A stretch of 64,000 nt of DNA from an uncultured Flavobacteriales bacterium (GTDB lineage Bacteria; Bacteroidota; Bacteroidia; Flavobacteriales_D; Sanyastnellaceae): contig CALJKR010000061.1 in the NCBI GenBank assembly GCA_937974555.1, positions 62,001 to 126,000 on the forward strand, written 5' to 3'. The translations under genes and the position numbers were made by a program. The notes under the pieces are model-generated. The model was not told the DNA's origin and made no database searches. It saw nothing but the letters and a program-made list of their open reading frames with translations. Each line of letters begins with the position of its first letter. Position 1 is the stretch's first letter. This document shows, piece by piece, positions 9,028 to 16,655 of this stretch.

Positions 9028-9255
9028 ATGGCGGAAACCAAACTATCAGATATTGCGTTGGGCAAATCAGGCACCATAACCAAGGTGGCTGATGGCTTTT
9101 TGGCTGCTAAAATGGCCGACTTGGGTTTGTACCAGGGCAATACGGTTTCTGTATTATTCAGGGCTCCTTTGGGTGATCCTTTGGCGGTATCCGTGGGAGG
9201 TACTGTTGTATCTTTGCGCTTGGAAGAGGCAGCATGGATTACACTGGAGTCATGA
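9028..9255 (+). CDS. feoA: Ferrous iron transport protein A
   Basis: FeoA is a small cytoplasmic SH3-like protein that works with the FeoB permease. The 75-aa product has the usual length and the family pattern: a hydrophobic N-terminal strand (KLSDIALGKSGTI), the AAKMADLGLYQGNTVSVL helix-strand and a final LRLEEAAWI strand. It overlaps feoB by ATGA (9252-9255), which indicates coupled translation. Confidence 0.93.
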   Translation: MAETKLSDIALGKSGTITKVADGFLAAKMADLGLYQGNTVSVLFRAPLGDPLAVSVGGTVVSLRLEEAAWITLES

Positions 9256-11213
9256 AGAATAAGATTTCTAAAATCGCAATCGTTGGAAATCCCAATACGG
9301 GAAAATCCACGGTTTTCAATTGGTTGACAGGTCTCAATCAAAAAGTTGGAAATTTTCCAGGGGTAACCGTCGATCGTAAATCGGGCACTTTGCATTTGGG
9401 AAAGGAGTCCATGGAGGTGATTGATTTACCCGGTACTTATTCCATTTTTCCAAGATCGGAGGAGGAACGTGTGGTTCGAGATTTACTGCTCAATCCCAAC
9501 GACCCCGATTTTCCTGATGTTGTCATTTATGTGGCGGATCAAACGCAATGGGAAAGGAACTTGATGTTGTTCACCCAATTGTATGATTTGCGCATTCCCA
9601 TGATTTTGGTCCAAACCATGGTAGACATGGAAGCCAAGTGGGAAATGGATCAACATCCCATTTGGAAAGATCGCCACATACCGGTGATCAAAGTCAATGG
9701 CAGAAATGGCCATGGGATCGAGGAGTTAAAAAATGCATTGCAGCAATTTGAAAATGCCGTAGGCTTGCGCAGCAATATTGTCGAGGGAGATTTATTGGCG
9801 ATCCAGGATTTGCCATCGGAACAAATAGAAAATACCAAAAAGAGATACTATTGGATCAAAGAAAATTTCCCATTGATTCAAAAGAAAAAGAAGAGCGAAT
9901 CGGAGATTTCCAAATGGGATGCTGTTTTGGTTCATCCCTTTTGGGGCTATGCCATTTTTGCAACGGTTCTATTCATCATCTTTCAATTTATTTTCCGATT
10001 GGCTTCTGTGCCAATGGATGCCATTGATGGGGCGTTTGTTCAGCTCAGCCAATGGGTGAAAGAGCTATTGCCCGCGGGAGCATTTACCAATTTGATTGCC
10101 GAAGGGGTGATTGCTGGGATAGGTGGTGTCGTCACCTTTGTTCCGCAAATTGCTTTTCTCTTTTTCTTTCTTTCCATTTTAGAGGAAACCGGCTACATGT
10201 CCCGGGTGGTGTTCATCATGGATCGCCTGGTGCGTCCCTTTGGTCTCAATGGGAAGTCTGTGGTTCCATTGATGTCCAGTGTGGCTTGCGCGATTCCCGG
10301 AATCATGTCCGCCCGAACCATTTCCAATGGACGTGATCGCTTGATTACAATATTGGTAGCACCATTGATGAGTTGCAGTGCGCGGATTCCTGTTTACACT
10401 TTGTTGATTTCATTGGTGGTTCCGGATCAATTGGTGGGCGGCTGGTTGGATTTAAAAGGCTTGGTTCTTTTTGGGATGTATGCTTTGGGCTTATTCGCGG
10501 CTTTGTTCATGTCGTTGGTGTTCAAATGGATTTTGAAAACCAAGGAACAGGGATTCATGGTCATGGAGATTCCCAGTCTAAAAGCCCCCATGTTCAGACA
10601 AGTGAGATTGACTGTGTGGGAAAAAGTCAGGGTATTTGTTTGGGATGCGGGTAAGGTGATTGTTGCGTTGAGTATCATTTTGTGGGCCATGGCCAGTTAT
10701 GGACCCAGTGAAAGAAGAGAACAAGCCATGGCGGCCGTTACGCTTCCCGTGGTGCAAACAGATTCTACTATGCAGGCATACCAAGCCCAGGTGAATGCCG
10801 TGGCGCTGGAGAATTCCTACATCGGTATTTTGGGCAAGGCCATCGAGCCCGCCATTGCTCCCATGGGATTTGATTGGAAAATTGGTATTTCAATCATAAC
10901 TTCTTTTGCCGCCAGAGAAGTATTCGTCGGCTCCATGGCCACCATATACAGCGTGGGTGATGACTTTGAAGATAACGCGCGTTTGTTGGATAAAATGAAA
11001 CGCGATGTCAATCCCCAAACGGGTAAACCTACTTTTACCTTGGCTTCAGGAATGTCCTTGATGGTGTTTTATGTTTTTGCAATGCAGTGCTTGGCCACAT
11101 TTGCAGTGGTTCAGCGCGAAACGGCTTCTTGGAAATGGCCGGTGATTCAGGTACTGTACATGGCAGCGCTGGCATACTTGGGCGCTTGGGTAACATATAT
11201 CTCTTTGATATGA
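9252..11213 (+). CDS. feoB: Ferrous iron transporter B
   Basis: FeoB is the inner-membrane Fe(II) transporter with an N-terminal G protein. The 653-aa protein starts at the ATGA overlap with feoA; an earlier ATG at 9234 lies 22 nt inside feoA and is less likely. G1 is GNPNTGKST (12-20), G3 DLPGTYS and G4 TMVDM, a variant of the usual NxxD with T in place of N. The membrane part begins near residue 230 and carries the two Gate motifs, with the cysteines in SSVACAIPGIMSARTI and PLMSCSARIPVY. It is transcribed with feoA and the downstream small CxxC protein. Confidence 0.96.
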   Translation: MKNKISKIAIVGNPNTGKSTVFNWLTGLNQKVGNFPGVTVDRKSGTLHLGKESMEVIDLPGTYSIFPRSEEERVVRDLLLNPNDPDFPDVVIYVADQTQWERNLMLFTQLYDLRIPMILVQTMVDMEAKWEMDQHPIWKDRHIPVIKVNGRNGHGIEELKNALQQFENAVGLRSNIVEGDLLAIQDLPSEQIENTKKRYYWIKENFPLIQKKKKSESEISKWDAVLVHPFWGYAIFATVLFIIFQFIFRLASVPMDAIDGAFVQLSQWVKELLPAGAFTNLIAEGVIAGIGGVVTFVPQIAFLFFFLSILEETGYMSRVVFIMDRLVRPFGLNGKSVVPLMSSVACAIPGIMSARTISNGRDRLITILVAPLMSCSARIPVYTLLISLVVPDQLVGGWLDLKGLVLFGMYALGLFAALFMSLVFKWILKTKEQGFMVMEIPSLKAPMFRQVRLTVWEKVRVFVWDAGKVIVALSIILWAMASYGPSERREQAMAAVTLPVVQTDSTMQAYQAQVNAVALENSYIGILGKAIEPAIAPMGFDWKIGISIITSFAAREVFVGSMATIYSVGDDFEDNARLLDKMKRDVNPQTGKPTFTLASGMSLMVFYVFAMQCLATFAVVQRETASWKWPVIQVLYMAALAYLGAWVTYISLI

Positions 11214-11353
11214 TGCAAAATGTATTGACCGCCATATCCGTATTTGTCGCCGTGATTTATTTGGTGGTGTCCCAGTACCGACATTATCAAATGAGCAAAA
11301 AAAAATGCACGGGCTGTGCCGTGCATAAAATCTATATGAGCAAAAAGGTTTAG
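11210..11353 (+). CDS. FeoB-associated small CxxC membrane protein
   Basis: This 47-aa gene starts at an ATGA overlap with the feoB stop (11210-11213). It encodes one membrane helix (about residues 5-21) followed by a basic tail with a single CxxC (C33, C36). This fits the FeoB-associated Cys-rich membrane proteins often found after feoB, although the usual ones have more cysteines. The codons around the CxxC form a perfect hairpin that is the likely terminator of the convergent TPR gene, so part of the sequence constraint may not be coding. Its position and coupling make a real gene likely. Confidence 0.72.
   Translation: MMQNVLTAISVFVAVIYLVVSQYRHYQMSKKKCTGCAVHKIYMSKKV
11297..11326 (-). terminator. 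Minus-strand terminator inside the CxxC coding sequence
   Basis: The stem ATGCACGG (11305-11312) and CCGTGCAT (11319-11326) is perfect, with a 6-nt loop. On the minus strand it is followed by eight T residues (11304-11297). It lies 24 nt past the stop codon of the TPR membrane gene and should end that transcript. On the plus strand it encodes the CTGCAVH segment of the small Feo protein. Confidence 0.75.
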
Positions 11354-11862
11354 ATGCTGTTCAACATGCGCTGAACTTCTTTGATGTCCTTTTTCAAATA
11401 GCCTTTGGTGTCAAACTTCTTGGCTTCTGCCAAATGCATCATGGCTTCTCTTTTCTTTCTCTTGTTGGCAGCCAATACAGAAAGGTTTAAATAAACTGCG
11501 GCCTTGTCATGGTCCATTCTTAATCCATACTGTAAAGCGGCTCTCAAATGCTTTTCGCTTTGTGCCATGCTTTGATTCTGCATATCGGTAGTGGCCAGCA
11601 AAAAGTGATAATAACCTCTTTGATTTTTCCAAAGTTTGTCCGGATTGATTTTGCTTAACCACGATTTGGCTTTTTCAAGATTTTGTCTTTGTATGTAATA
11701 AAAAACAACAATCAATCGCGTACTTCTAAAACAAACCAAAACCAAAACAGCGGTAACCAAGGTCATGAAAATCCCAGTGATAATGCTGCCATCAATGAAG
11801 GTGGTTACCGTATAAACCAGCGAAAGCGCTGCGATAATAATTTTAATAATTCTTGTGTCCAT
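11350..11862 (-). CDS. Membrane protein with TPR-like C-terminal region
   Basis: The 170-aa protein has two closely spaced hydrophobic helices at the N-terminus (about residues 6-22 and 29-46). A helical cytoplasmic region follows with TPR-like periodicity (YYHFLLATTDMQNQ, AVYLNLSVLAANKRKKREAMMHLAEAKKFD). It probably acts as a membrane-anchored scaffold; no specific function is recognised. It is a single gene, convergent with the feo operon (4-bp stop overlap), with its own promoter and terminator. Confidence 0.75.
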   Translation of the reverse strand: MDTRIIKIIIAALSLVYTVTTFIDGSIITGIFMTLVTAVLVLVCFRSTRLIVVFYYIQRQNLEKAKSWLSKINPDKLWKNQRGYYHFLLATTDMQNQSMAQSEKHLRAALQYGLRMDHDKAAVYLNLSVLAANKRKKREAMMHLAEAKKFDTKGYLKKDIKEVQRMLNSI

Positions 11863-11879
11863 GTTTTATTTTTCTGTTG

Positions 11880-11887
11880 CAAAAGTA
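11880..11887 (-). promoter_or_regulatory. -7 box (TACTTTTG) of the TPR membrane gene
   Basis: This is a perfect TAnnTTTG box on the minus strand, 17 nt before the ATG at 11862. Confidence 0.6.
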
Positions 11888-11979
11888 ACAATAATGAACC
11901 GTAAGTTTTCAATAAGTCGGTGAATAACTCTGTTGAAATGTCGCTGCGGGGCTTGTAGGGTAACCTTTATTCAAGTATC

Positions 11980-11987
11980 TATTTTTG
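11980..11987 (+). promoter_or_regulatory. -7 box (TATTTTTG) of the gene at 12021
   Basis: This is a perfect TAnnTTTG box, 33 nt before the ATG at 12021. It overlaps the alternative TTG start at 11985, which supports the ATG as the true start. Confidence 0.55.
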
Positions 11988-12020
11988 AGAAAACCTAATG
12001 GTAACAAAAAAGTAAAGCCG

Positions 12021-12575
12021 ATGTTACAACTTTTTGGAAAGAAAAAATTAAATACAGAGCGTGTTGCTCATCACTTGGTGAACGCAATATTGAATAGTGT
12101 TGATGAAGGATTTGATAGCATTGCTGAGTATATCGCATATTGCCCTGAGTTTGTTACCACACCTCCGATCAGCAAATCGGACAGTGGTAAATTCTTGATG
12201 ATTGTGATTGCGGGTAATTTCAGTGTGTTGCCTCGTTTTTTCACCAATGGTCAAGACCAAGAGATCATGGCCGAGGCAATCAAAAAATTGGCTCCGGTTT
12301 TCGATCTTTCAGAAGGCCAATTTATTGCTGTTGTCAATGAATACAAGGACATGATGTCTCGTGTAAATGCGCCATCTAAAAACACCTTGTACGCCATGTC
12401 CAAAGGGGTATTTCACAAGTACAACTTGAATGAGTACCAACAGGATTACTTTAAAATGATGCAAACCCCCAATCCATTGTTCTTGAAAAAAATGGATGAG
12501 ATCATGTCCAACTTTTTATTCAATTGGGAAAGTTTCAATGACAAATTCAAAGTGGTTTCACAAGCGGTGGCTTAA
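12021..12575 (+). CDS. Unknown soluble protein
   Basis: I do not recognise this 184-aa protein. It has no signal peptide or membrane helix and is predicted mainly helical, with a basic start (MLQLFGKKKLNTERVAHHL) and a mixed hydrophobic body. The in-frame TTG at 11985 is rejected because it coincides with the -7 box; the ATG at 12021 has a purine-rich AAAGTAAAG upstream. It is a single gene ending at a strong bidirectional terminator. Confidence 0.8.
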   Translation: MLQLFGKKKLNTERVAHHLVNAILNSVDEGFDSIAEYIAYCPEFVTTPPISKSDSGKFLMIVIAGNFSVLPRFFTNGQDQEIMAEAIKKLAPVFDLSEGQFIAVVNEYKDMMSRVNAPSKNTLYAMSKGVFHKYNLNEYQQDYFKMMQTPNPLFLKKMDEIMSNFLFNWESFNDKFKVVSQAVA

Positions 12576-12589
12576 GCTGCAAAGGATAT

Positions 12590-12621
12590 AAAAAAAAAGA
12601 GGGCATTAGCCCTCTTTTTTA
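12590..12621. terminator. Bidirectional intrinsic terminator
   Basis: A-rich AAAAAAGAGGGC and GCCCTCTTTTTT form a long stem around ATTA. The A-run and T-run on either side let it end both the gene at 12021 (+) and the ureohydrolase gene (-). Confidence 0.9.
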
Positions 12622-12629
12622 TTTTATGA

Positions 12630-13676
12630 TTAGGATTTCGATTCATTCAGCAGTCCGCATAAGTGGAAGAGTAGGCGAGCGCCTACATTGCCATTCCAAT
12701 CATCCTCTCCAGGCGCTACTTCTACCAGGTCAAATCCGATGAGTTGCTTGGTCTCTGCTGCGCGATTCAATAGGTATAAGGCTTGGGCAAAACTCAATCC
12801 TCCTGGAACGGGTGTGCCAGTATTGGGACAAAGTGTTGCATCCAATCCGTCTATATCAAAGCTGATCACAATTTTCTCAGGCAATTGCGCGACAATTTGA
12901 TCGCAGATTCCTTTCCAATTCTCTCCTTCAAACGCTTTGCTTTGAAGAGCGAAATCGGTATAAACTTGTACACGCTCTCCTTGCGAATCAACCACACTTT
13001 GTTCTTGTGCACAAAAGTCGCGGATTCCCACTTGCACCAATTTATTGATATTGTCAATCTTCAAGGTATTGTACATGATTGAAGCGTGGCTGTATTCAAA
13101 GCCTTCATAGGCAATACGCAAATCCATGTGGGCATCAATATGCAGAATTCCAAAATGCGAATGTTCTTTGGCCAAGGCGCGGTAGTAGCCCAACGGAGTG
13201 GAGTGGTCGCCACCAACCAAAGCCACTTTTTTCCCCATTGACTTCCAATGCAACACACGTCCTTCTACCCACTGATTCATTTGCTCACATGCAGCATTTA
13301 CTTCTATCAAGAGGGCCTGTGCTTCTTGGTGATTGTCTATGTCAACGCCTTCTTCATGTAGGGATATGATGCGTTCAGCTTTGGGACGCATGGCTGAGCT
13401 CAATGTTTGCAATTCTTCAGGAATGCCGTCCATTCCAATGCCATCTTTCCATAAATGCGGGAATTGAGGGTGATGCAAATCAACCTGAAAGCTGGCTTCA
13501 AATATGTGAGCAGGTCCTTCTGCAGCGCCGCTGCCGTAACTGACGGTTACTTCCCAAGGCACTGGAATCAATACAATCTCGCAATCTTCATTTTTGAAAG
13601 GAAGACCGTAAATATTGGCATCTTTCAAACCCGCACTGTTGGGGTCAAATTGATCGATAATCTCTTGCTTTGTCAT
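12630..13676 (-). CDS. Ureohydrolase of the arginase/agmatinase/formimidoylglutamase family
   Basis: This is a metal-dependent hydrolase acting on a guanidino or formimino group. The 348-aa protein has the binuclear manganese ligands: GGDHS (155-159), DAHMDLR (181-187) and SFDIDGLDA. The substrate cannot be decided from sequence; agmatine, arginine or formiminoglutamate are all possible. The start at 13676 (MTKQEII) lies 1 nt after the ribBA stop codon. A GTG-type start 14 codons upstream would lie inside ribBA. Coupling to riboflavin synthesis is unexpected and may be only organisational. Confidence 0.9.
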   Translation of the reverse strand: MTKQEIIDQFDPNSAGLKDANIYGLPFKNEDCEIVLIPVPWEVTVSYGSGAAEGPAHIFEASFQVDLHHPQFPHLWKDGIGMDGIPEELQTLSSAMRPKAERIISLHEEGVDIDNHQEAQALLIEVNAACEQMNQWVEGRVLHWKSMGKKVALVGGDHSTPLGYYRALAKEHSHFGILHIDAHMDLRIAYEGFEYSHASIMYNTLKIDNINKLVQVGIRDFCAQEQSVVDSQGERVQVYTDFALQSKAFEGENWKGICDQIVAQLPEKIVISFDIDGLDATLCPNTGTPVPGGLSFAQALYLLNRAAETKQLIGFDLVEVAPGEDDWNGNVGARLLFHLCGLLNESKS

Positions 13677-13677
13677 A

Positions 13678-14754
13678 TTAAAGATTCGTGTAATTCGTAA
13701 TTTCAATTCCATAACCACTCAACGCAGATCGCTTGATGGGATGGTTGGTTATTAAATTCATTTTTCGGATGCCCAATGTGCGAATGATTTGAGCGCCTGT
13801 TCCATAGTCACGGTCATCCATCGGAATTGAATCTGGATTGGAATTGTGTGCGTGCATATAGACCAAAACGCCTTTGCCCAATGTGCTGATTTTTTTCAAT
13901 CCCTGTCCCAATAAGGATTGATCTCCTTTTTGAATCCATTCCAATAAATCGCTTTCGGATTTTCCACTGTGAACGCGAACGGGGATTTCTTCGTTTTCAG
14001 ACCAACTGCCCAGAACAAATGCAAAGTGTTTTTCTTGGGTGATGGATTGGGTAAAAGTGACATGAACAAAATGACCATAAGGATTGGTAAAAGCATTGCG
14101 ATGGCTTTCAACCACCAAGCGCTCGGATTGCATGCGATAGGCAATCAAATCCTCAATTGAGATAATTTTCAGGTTGTGTTTTTCTGCAATTTCCAAAAGT
14201 TGAGGCAAACGGGCCATGGTGCCATCTTCATTCATGATTTCCACCAAAACACCCGCAGATTCCATCCCCGCCAATCGAGCCAAATCGATGGTGGCTTCAG
14301 TATGTCCGGGTCTTCTTAAAACGCCTTCGGGTTTTGCTATCAATGGGAAAATATGTCCGGGTCGAGCCAAATCTCGGGGTTGTGTGTCCTTGGAGATAAG
14401 CGCCTGAACCGTTTTGGCTCTATCATGTGCACTGATCCCCGTGGTGCATCCATGCCCCAATAGATCTACGGAAACAGTGAATGCCGTTTTATTGGGGTCA
14501 GTGTTGTGCGTCACCATCAAGGGTAAATCCAATTCTTTGCAACGCTCCGGAGTGAGCGCGGCACAAATCAAGCCCCTTCCTTCTTTGGACATGAAATTGA
14601 TGACCTCTGGGGTTACATTCTGAGCTGCGGTGATAAAGTCACCCTCATTCTCTCTGTCTTCATTGTCAACAACAATGACCACTTTCCCGGCTTTGATATC
14701 CGCAATGGCTTCTTCTATGGAATGTAAAATTGATTCCTTCGTTGAATTACTCAT
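13678..14754 (-). CDS. ribB: 3,4-dihydroxy-2-butanone-4-phosphate synthase with degenerate GTP cyclohydrolase II domain
   Basis: The N-terminal half (residues 1-205) is a complete RibB, with the acidic loop DNEDRENEGDF, the GHGCTTGIS loop and HTEATIDLARLAG. It makes the four-carbon unit of riboflavin from ribulose 5-phosphate. The C-terminal half has the GTP cyclohydrolase II fold (VRVHS, YGTGAQIIRTLG, NHPIK). It lacks the three zinc cysteines, because VRVHSGKSESDLLEW replaces the usual ECLTGD..RCDC segment, and it also lacks the EGRGIGL-type loop. That half is probably not a GTP cyclohydrolase. Its promoter box is 4 nt before the ATG. Confidence 0.94.
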   Translation of the reverse strand: MSNSTKESILHSIEEAIADIKAGKVVIVVDNEDRENEGDFITAAQNVTPEVINFMSKEGRGLICAALTPERCKELDLPLMVTHNTDPNKTAFTVSVDLLGHGCTTGISAHDRAKTVQALISKDTQPRDLARPGHIFPLIAKPEGVLRRPGHTEATIDLARLAGMESAGVLVEIMNEDGTMARLPQLLEIAEKHNLKIISIEDLIAYRMQSERLVVESHRNAFTNPYGHFVHVTFTQSITQEKHFAFVLGSWSENEEIPVRVHSGKSESDLLEWIQKGDQSLLGQGLKKISTLGKGVLVYMHAHNSNPDSIPMDDRDYGTGAQIIRTLGIRKMNLITNHPIKRSALSGYGIEITNYTNL

Positions 14755-14758
14755 GGCA

Positions 14759-14766
14759 CAAAGTTA
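14759..14766 (-). promoter_or_regulatory. -7 box (TAACTTTG) of ribB, 4 nt from the ATG
   Basis: This is a perfect TAnnTTTG box on the minus strand. TGCC alone separates it from the ribB start codon, implying a leaderless transcript. Confidence 0.6.
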
Positions 14767-14776
14767 CAGCCTTTAT

Positions 14777-14784
14777 TACCTTTA
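14777..14784 (+). promoter_or_regulatory. Weak -7-like box (TACCTTTA) of argS
   Basis: This is one base away from TAnnTTTG, 15 nt before the argS ATG. The match is weaker than for neighbouring promoters. Confidence 0.35.
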
Positions 14785-14799
14785 CGCCACGAAATCATT

Positions 14800-16584
14800 A
14801 TGAATACAATCATCAATCAAATCAAAGATGCTGTAGTGGCAGCAGGGAAGAATCTATTCCAAGTGGAGTTCCCAGAAAGTGCCATTCAGTTCCAATCCAC
14901 CCGCAAGGAATTCGAAGGCGATATCACACTCGTAGTTTTCCCATTGACCAAGCCCGCACAGGCAAAGCCAGAGGATTTGGGTTTGAAGTTGGGGGAGTAC
15001 ATTCAAAATGAGGTTACCCATGTTGTAGGATTCAATGTGGTCAAAGGTTTTTTGAATTTGGTTTTTAGCGATGCTTATTGGTTACAGAATTTGGATTTGA
15101 TGGTTTCTGCATCGCAATGGGGCATGGCTCCTCAAAATTCCAAACCTCGGATGATGGTAGAATATTCTTCTCCCAACACAAACAAGCCGCTGCATTTGGG
15201 CCATTTGCGAAATAACTTTTTGGGATATGCCGTAGCGGAAATCCTAAAGGCCAATGGTCATCAAGTAACGAAAGTGCAGATTATCAATGATCGTGGTATT
15301 CACATTTGCAAGAGTATGTATGCTTGGCAAGTTTCTGGTAAAAATGAAACGCCAGAAAGCAGTGGACTCAAAGGAGATAAGTTGGTAGGAAAATATTATG
15401 TCGAATTTGATATCCAGTACAAGAAAGAAATCAAATCGCTAGTAGAACAAGGAATGCCAGAGGAAGAGGCCAAGCAACAGGCTCCGTCCATGCTGGCAGC
15501 CCAGGAGATGCTTCGCGCATGGGAAAATGGTGACGAGGCTGTTGTTCAACTTTGGAAGACCATGAATGAATGGGTGTATGCGGGATTTGATACCACCTAC
15601 AAAAGGATGGGTGTGGACTTTGATCGATTGTATTTTGAAAGCCAGACCTATTTGAAAGGACGCGATGAGGTGATCAAGGGGTTGGAGAAAGGTGTTTTCT
15701 TCAAGAAAGAGGATGGCAGTGTTTGGATAGATTTGACCGACGAAGGATTGGATGAAAAGGCAGTGCTGCGCAGGGATGGAACCGCCATGTATGTTACCCA
15801 AGATATCGGTACAGCGATTCTCCGTTTTGAAGATTATCCAGATACCGTCTCGCAAATTTATACAGTAGGGAACGAACAAGAATACCACTTCAAGGTTCTA
15901 TTTAAAATTCTTAAAAAATTGGGTTGGACCCAATCGGATGCTTGCTATCATCTGAGCTATGGCATGGTTGAATTGCCAGAAGGAAAGATGAAAAGCCGAG
16001 AAGGAACGGTGGTGGATGCAGATGACTTGATGGAAACCATGGCTGCAGAGTCTAAACTGGTTGCCGATGAACAAGGCAAGTTGTCCGATTTAAATGATGC
16101 AGAAAAGACAGCCGTTTATAATGTCATCGGAATGGCCGCATTGAAGTATTTCTTGCTGCGAGTAGATCCCAAAAAGAACATGATGTTCAACCCCCAAGAG
16201 AGCATTGACTTCAATGGCAACACAGGACCGTTCATTCAATATGGTTATGTGCGAACCCAAGCCCTTTTGAGAAAAGCTGAAAACTGGAATCGGGTAGTGG
16301 ATGCCGGGGTAACACTGAATGAGTACGAAAGAAATCTCATTCAATTGTTGTACAGCTATCCACAAGTGATTCAGCAAGCCGGTGAAAAGTTTGACCCTTC
16401 GGTCATCGCATCTTTTGCGTATGAATTAACCAAGACCTTTAATTCATTTTATCAGCAATGCAGCATCTTGAAAGAGGAGAATGCGTCTTTAAAATCTTTG
16501 CGTTTGCATCTGACCGAATTGTCTGGAATGTGCATTGCTTCCAGTATGCGCCTTTTGGGTGTTTCAATGCCTTCAAGGATGTAA
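14800..16584 (+). CDS. argS: Arginine--tRNA ligase
   Basis: This enzyme charges tRNA-Arg. The 594-aa protein shows the N-terminal additional domain, the class I HIGH motif as HLGH within NTNKPLHLGHLRN (about residues 126-138), the KMSK-like loop KMKSREGTVV, and the C-terminal DALR anticodon-binding domain (YELTKTFNSFYQ). The start at 14800 gives the expected N-terminus (MNTIINQIKDAVVAAG). The gene stands alone, divergent from ribB, and ends at a strong hairpin. Confidence 0.97.
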   Translation: MNTIINQIKDAVVAAGKNLFQVEFPESAIQFQSTRKEFEGDITLVVFPLTKPAQAKPEDLGLKLGEYIQNEVTHVVGFNVVKGFLNLVFSDAYWLQNLDLMVSASQWGMAPQNSKPRMMVEYSSPNTNKPLHLGHLRNNFLGYAVAEILKANGHQVTKVQIINDRGIHICKSMYAWQVSGKNETPESSGLKGDKLVGKYYVEFDIQYKKEIKSLVEQGMPEEEAKQQAPSMLAAQEMLRAWENGDEAVVQLWKTMNEWVYAGFDTTYKRMGVDFDRLYFESQTYLKGRDEVIKGLEKGVFFKKEDGSVWIDLTDEGLDEKAVLRRDGTAMYVTQDIGTAILRFEDYPDTVSQIYTVGNEQEYHFKVLFKILKKLGWTQSDACYHLSYGMVELPEGKMKSREGTVVDADDLMETMAAESKLVADEQGKLSDLNDAEKTAVYNVIGMAALKYFLLRVDPKKNMMFNPQESIDFNGNTGPFIQYGYVRTQALLRKAENWNRVVDAGVTLNEYERNLIQLLYSYPQVIQQAGEKFDPSVIASFAYELTKTFNSFYQQCSILKEENASLKSLRLHLTELSGMCIASSMRLLGVSMPSRM

Positions 16585-16610
16585 ATGTTTCAATCACAAT
16601 GAACACAAAC

Positions 16611-16640
16611 AAAAAGGGCGACCCGTTGGGTCGCCCTTCT
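16611..16640. terminator. Intrinsic terminator between argS and the convergent T9SS gene
   Basis: The 11-bp perfect stem AAGGGCGACCC / GGGTCGCCCTT (16614-16624 / 16628-16638) has a 3-nt loop. The A-run at 16609-16615 gives a T-run on the minus strand, so it best serves the gene ending at 16656. The T-run for argS is short and broken. Confidence 0.75.
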
Positions 16641-16655
16641 TATATCCGGGGTTTT

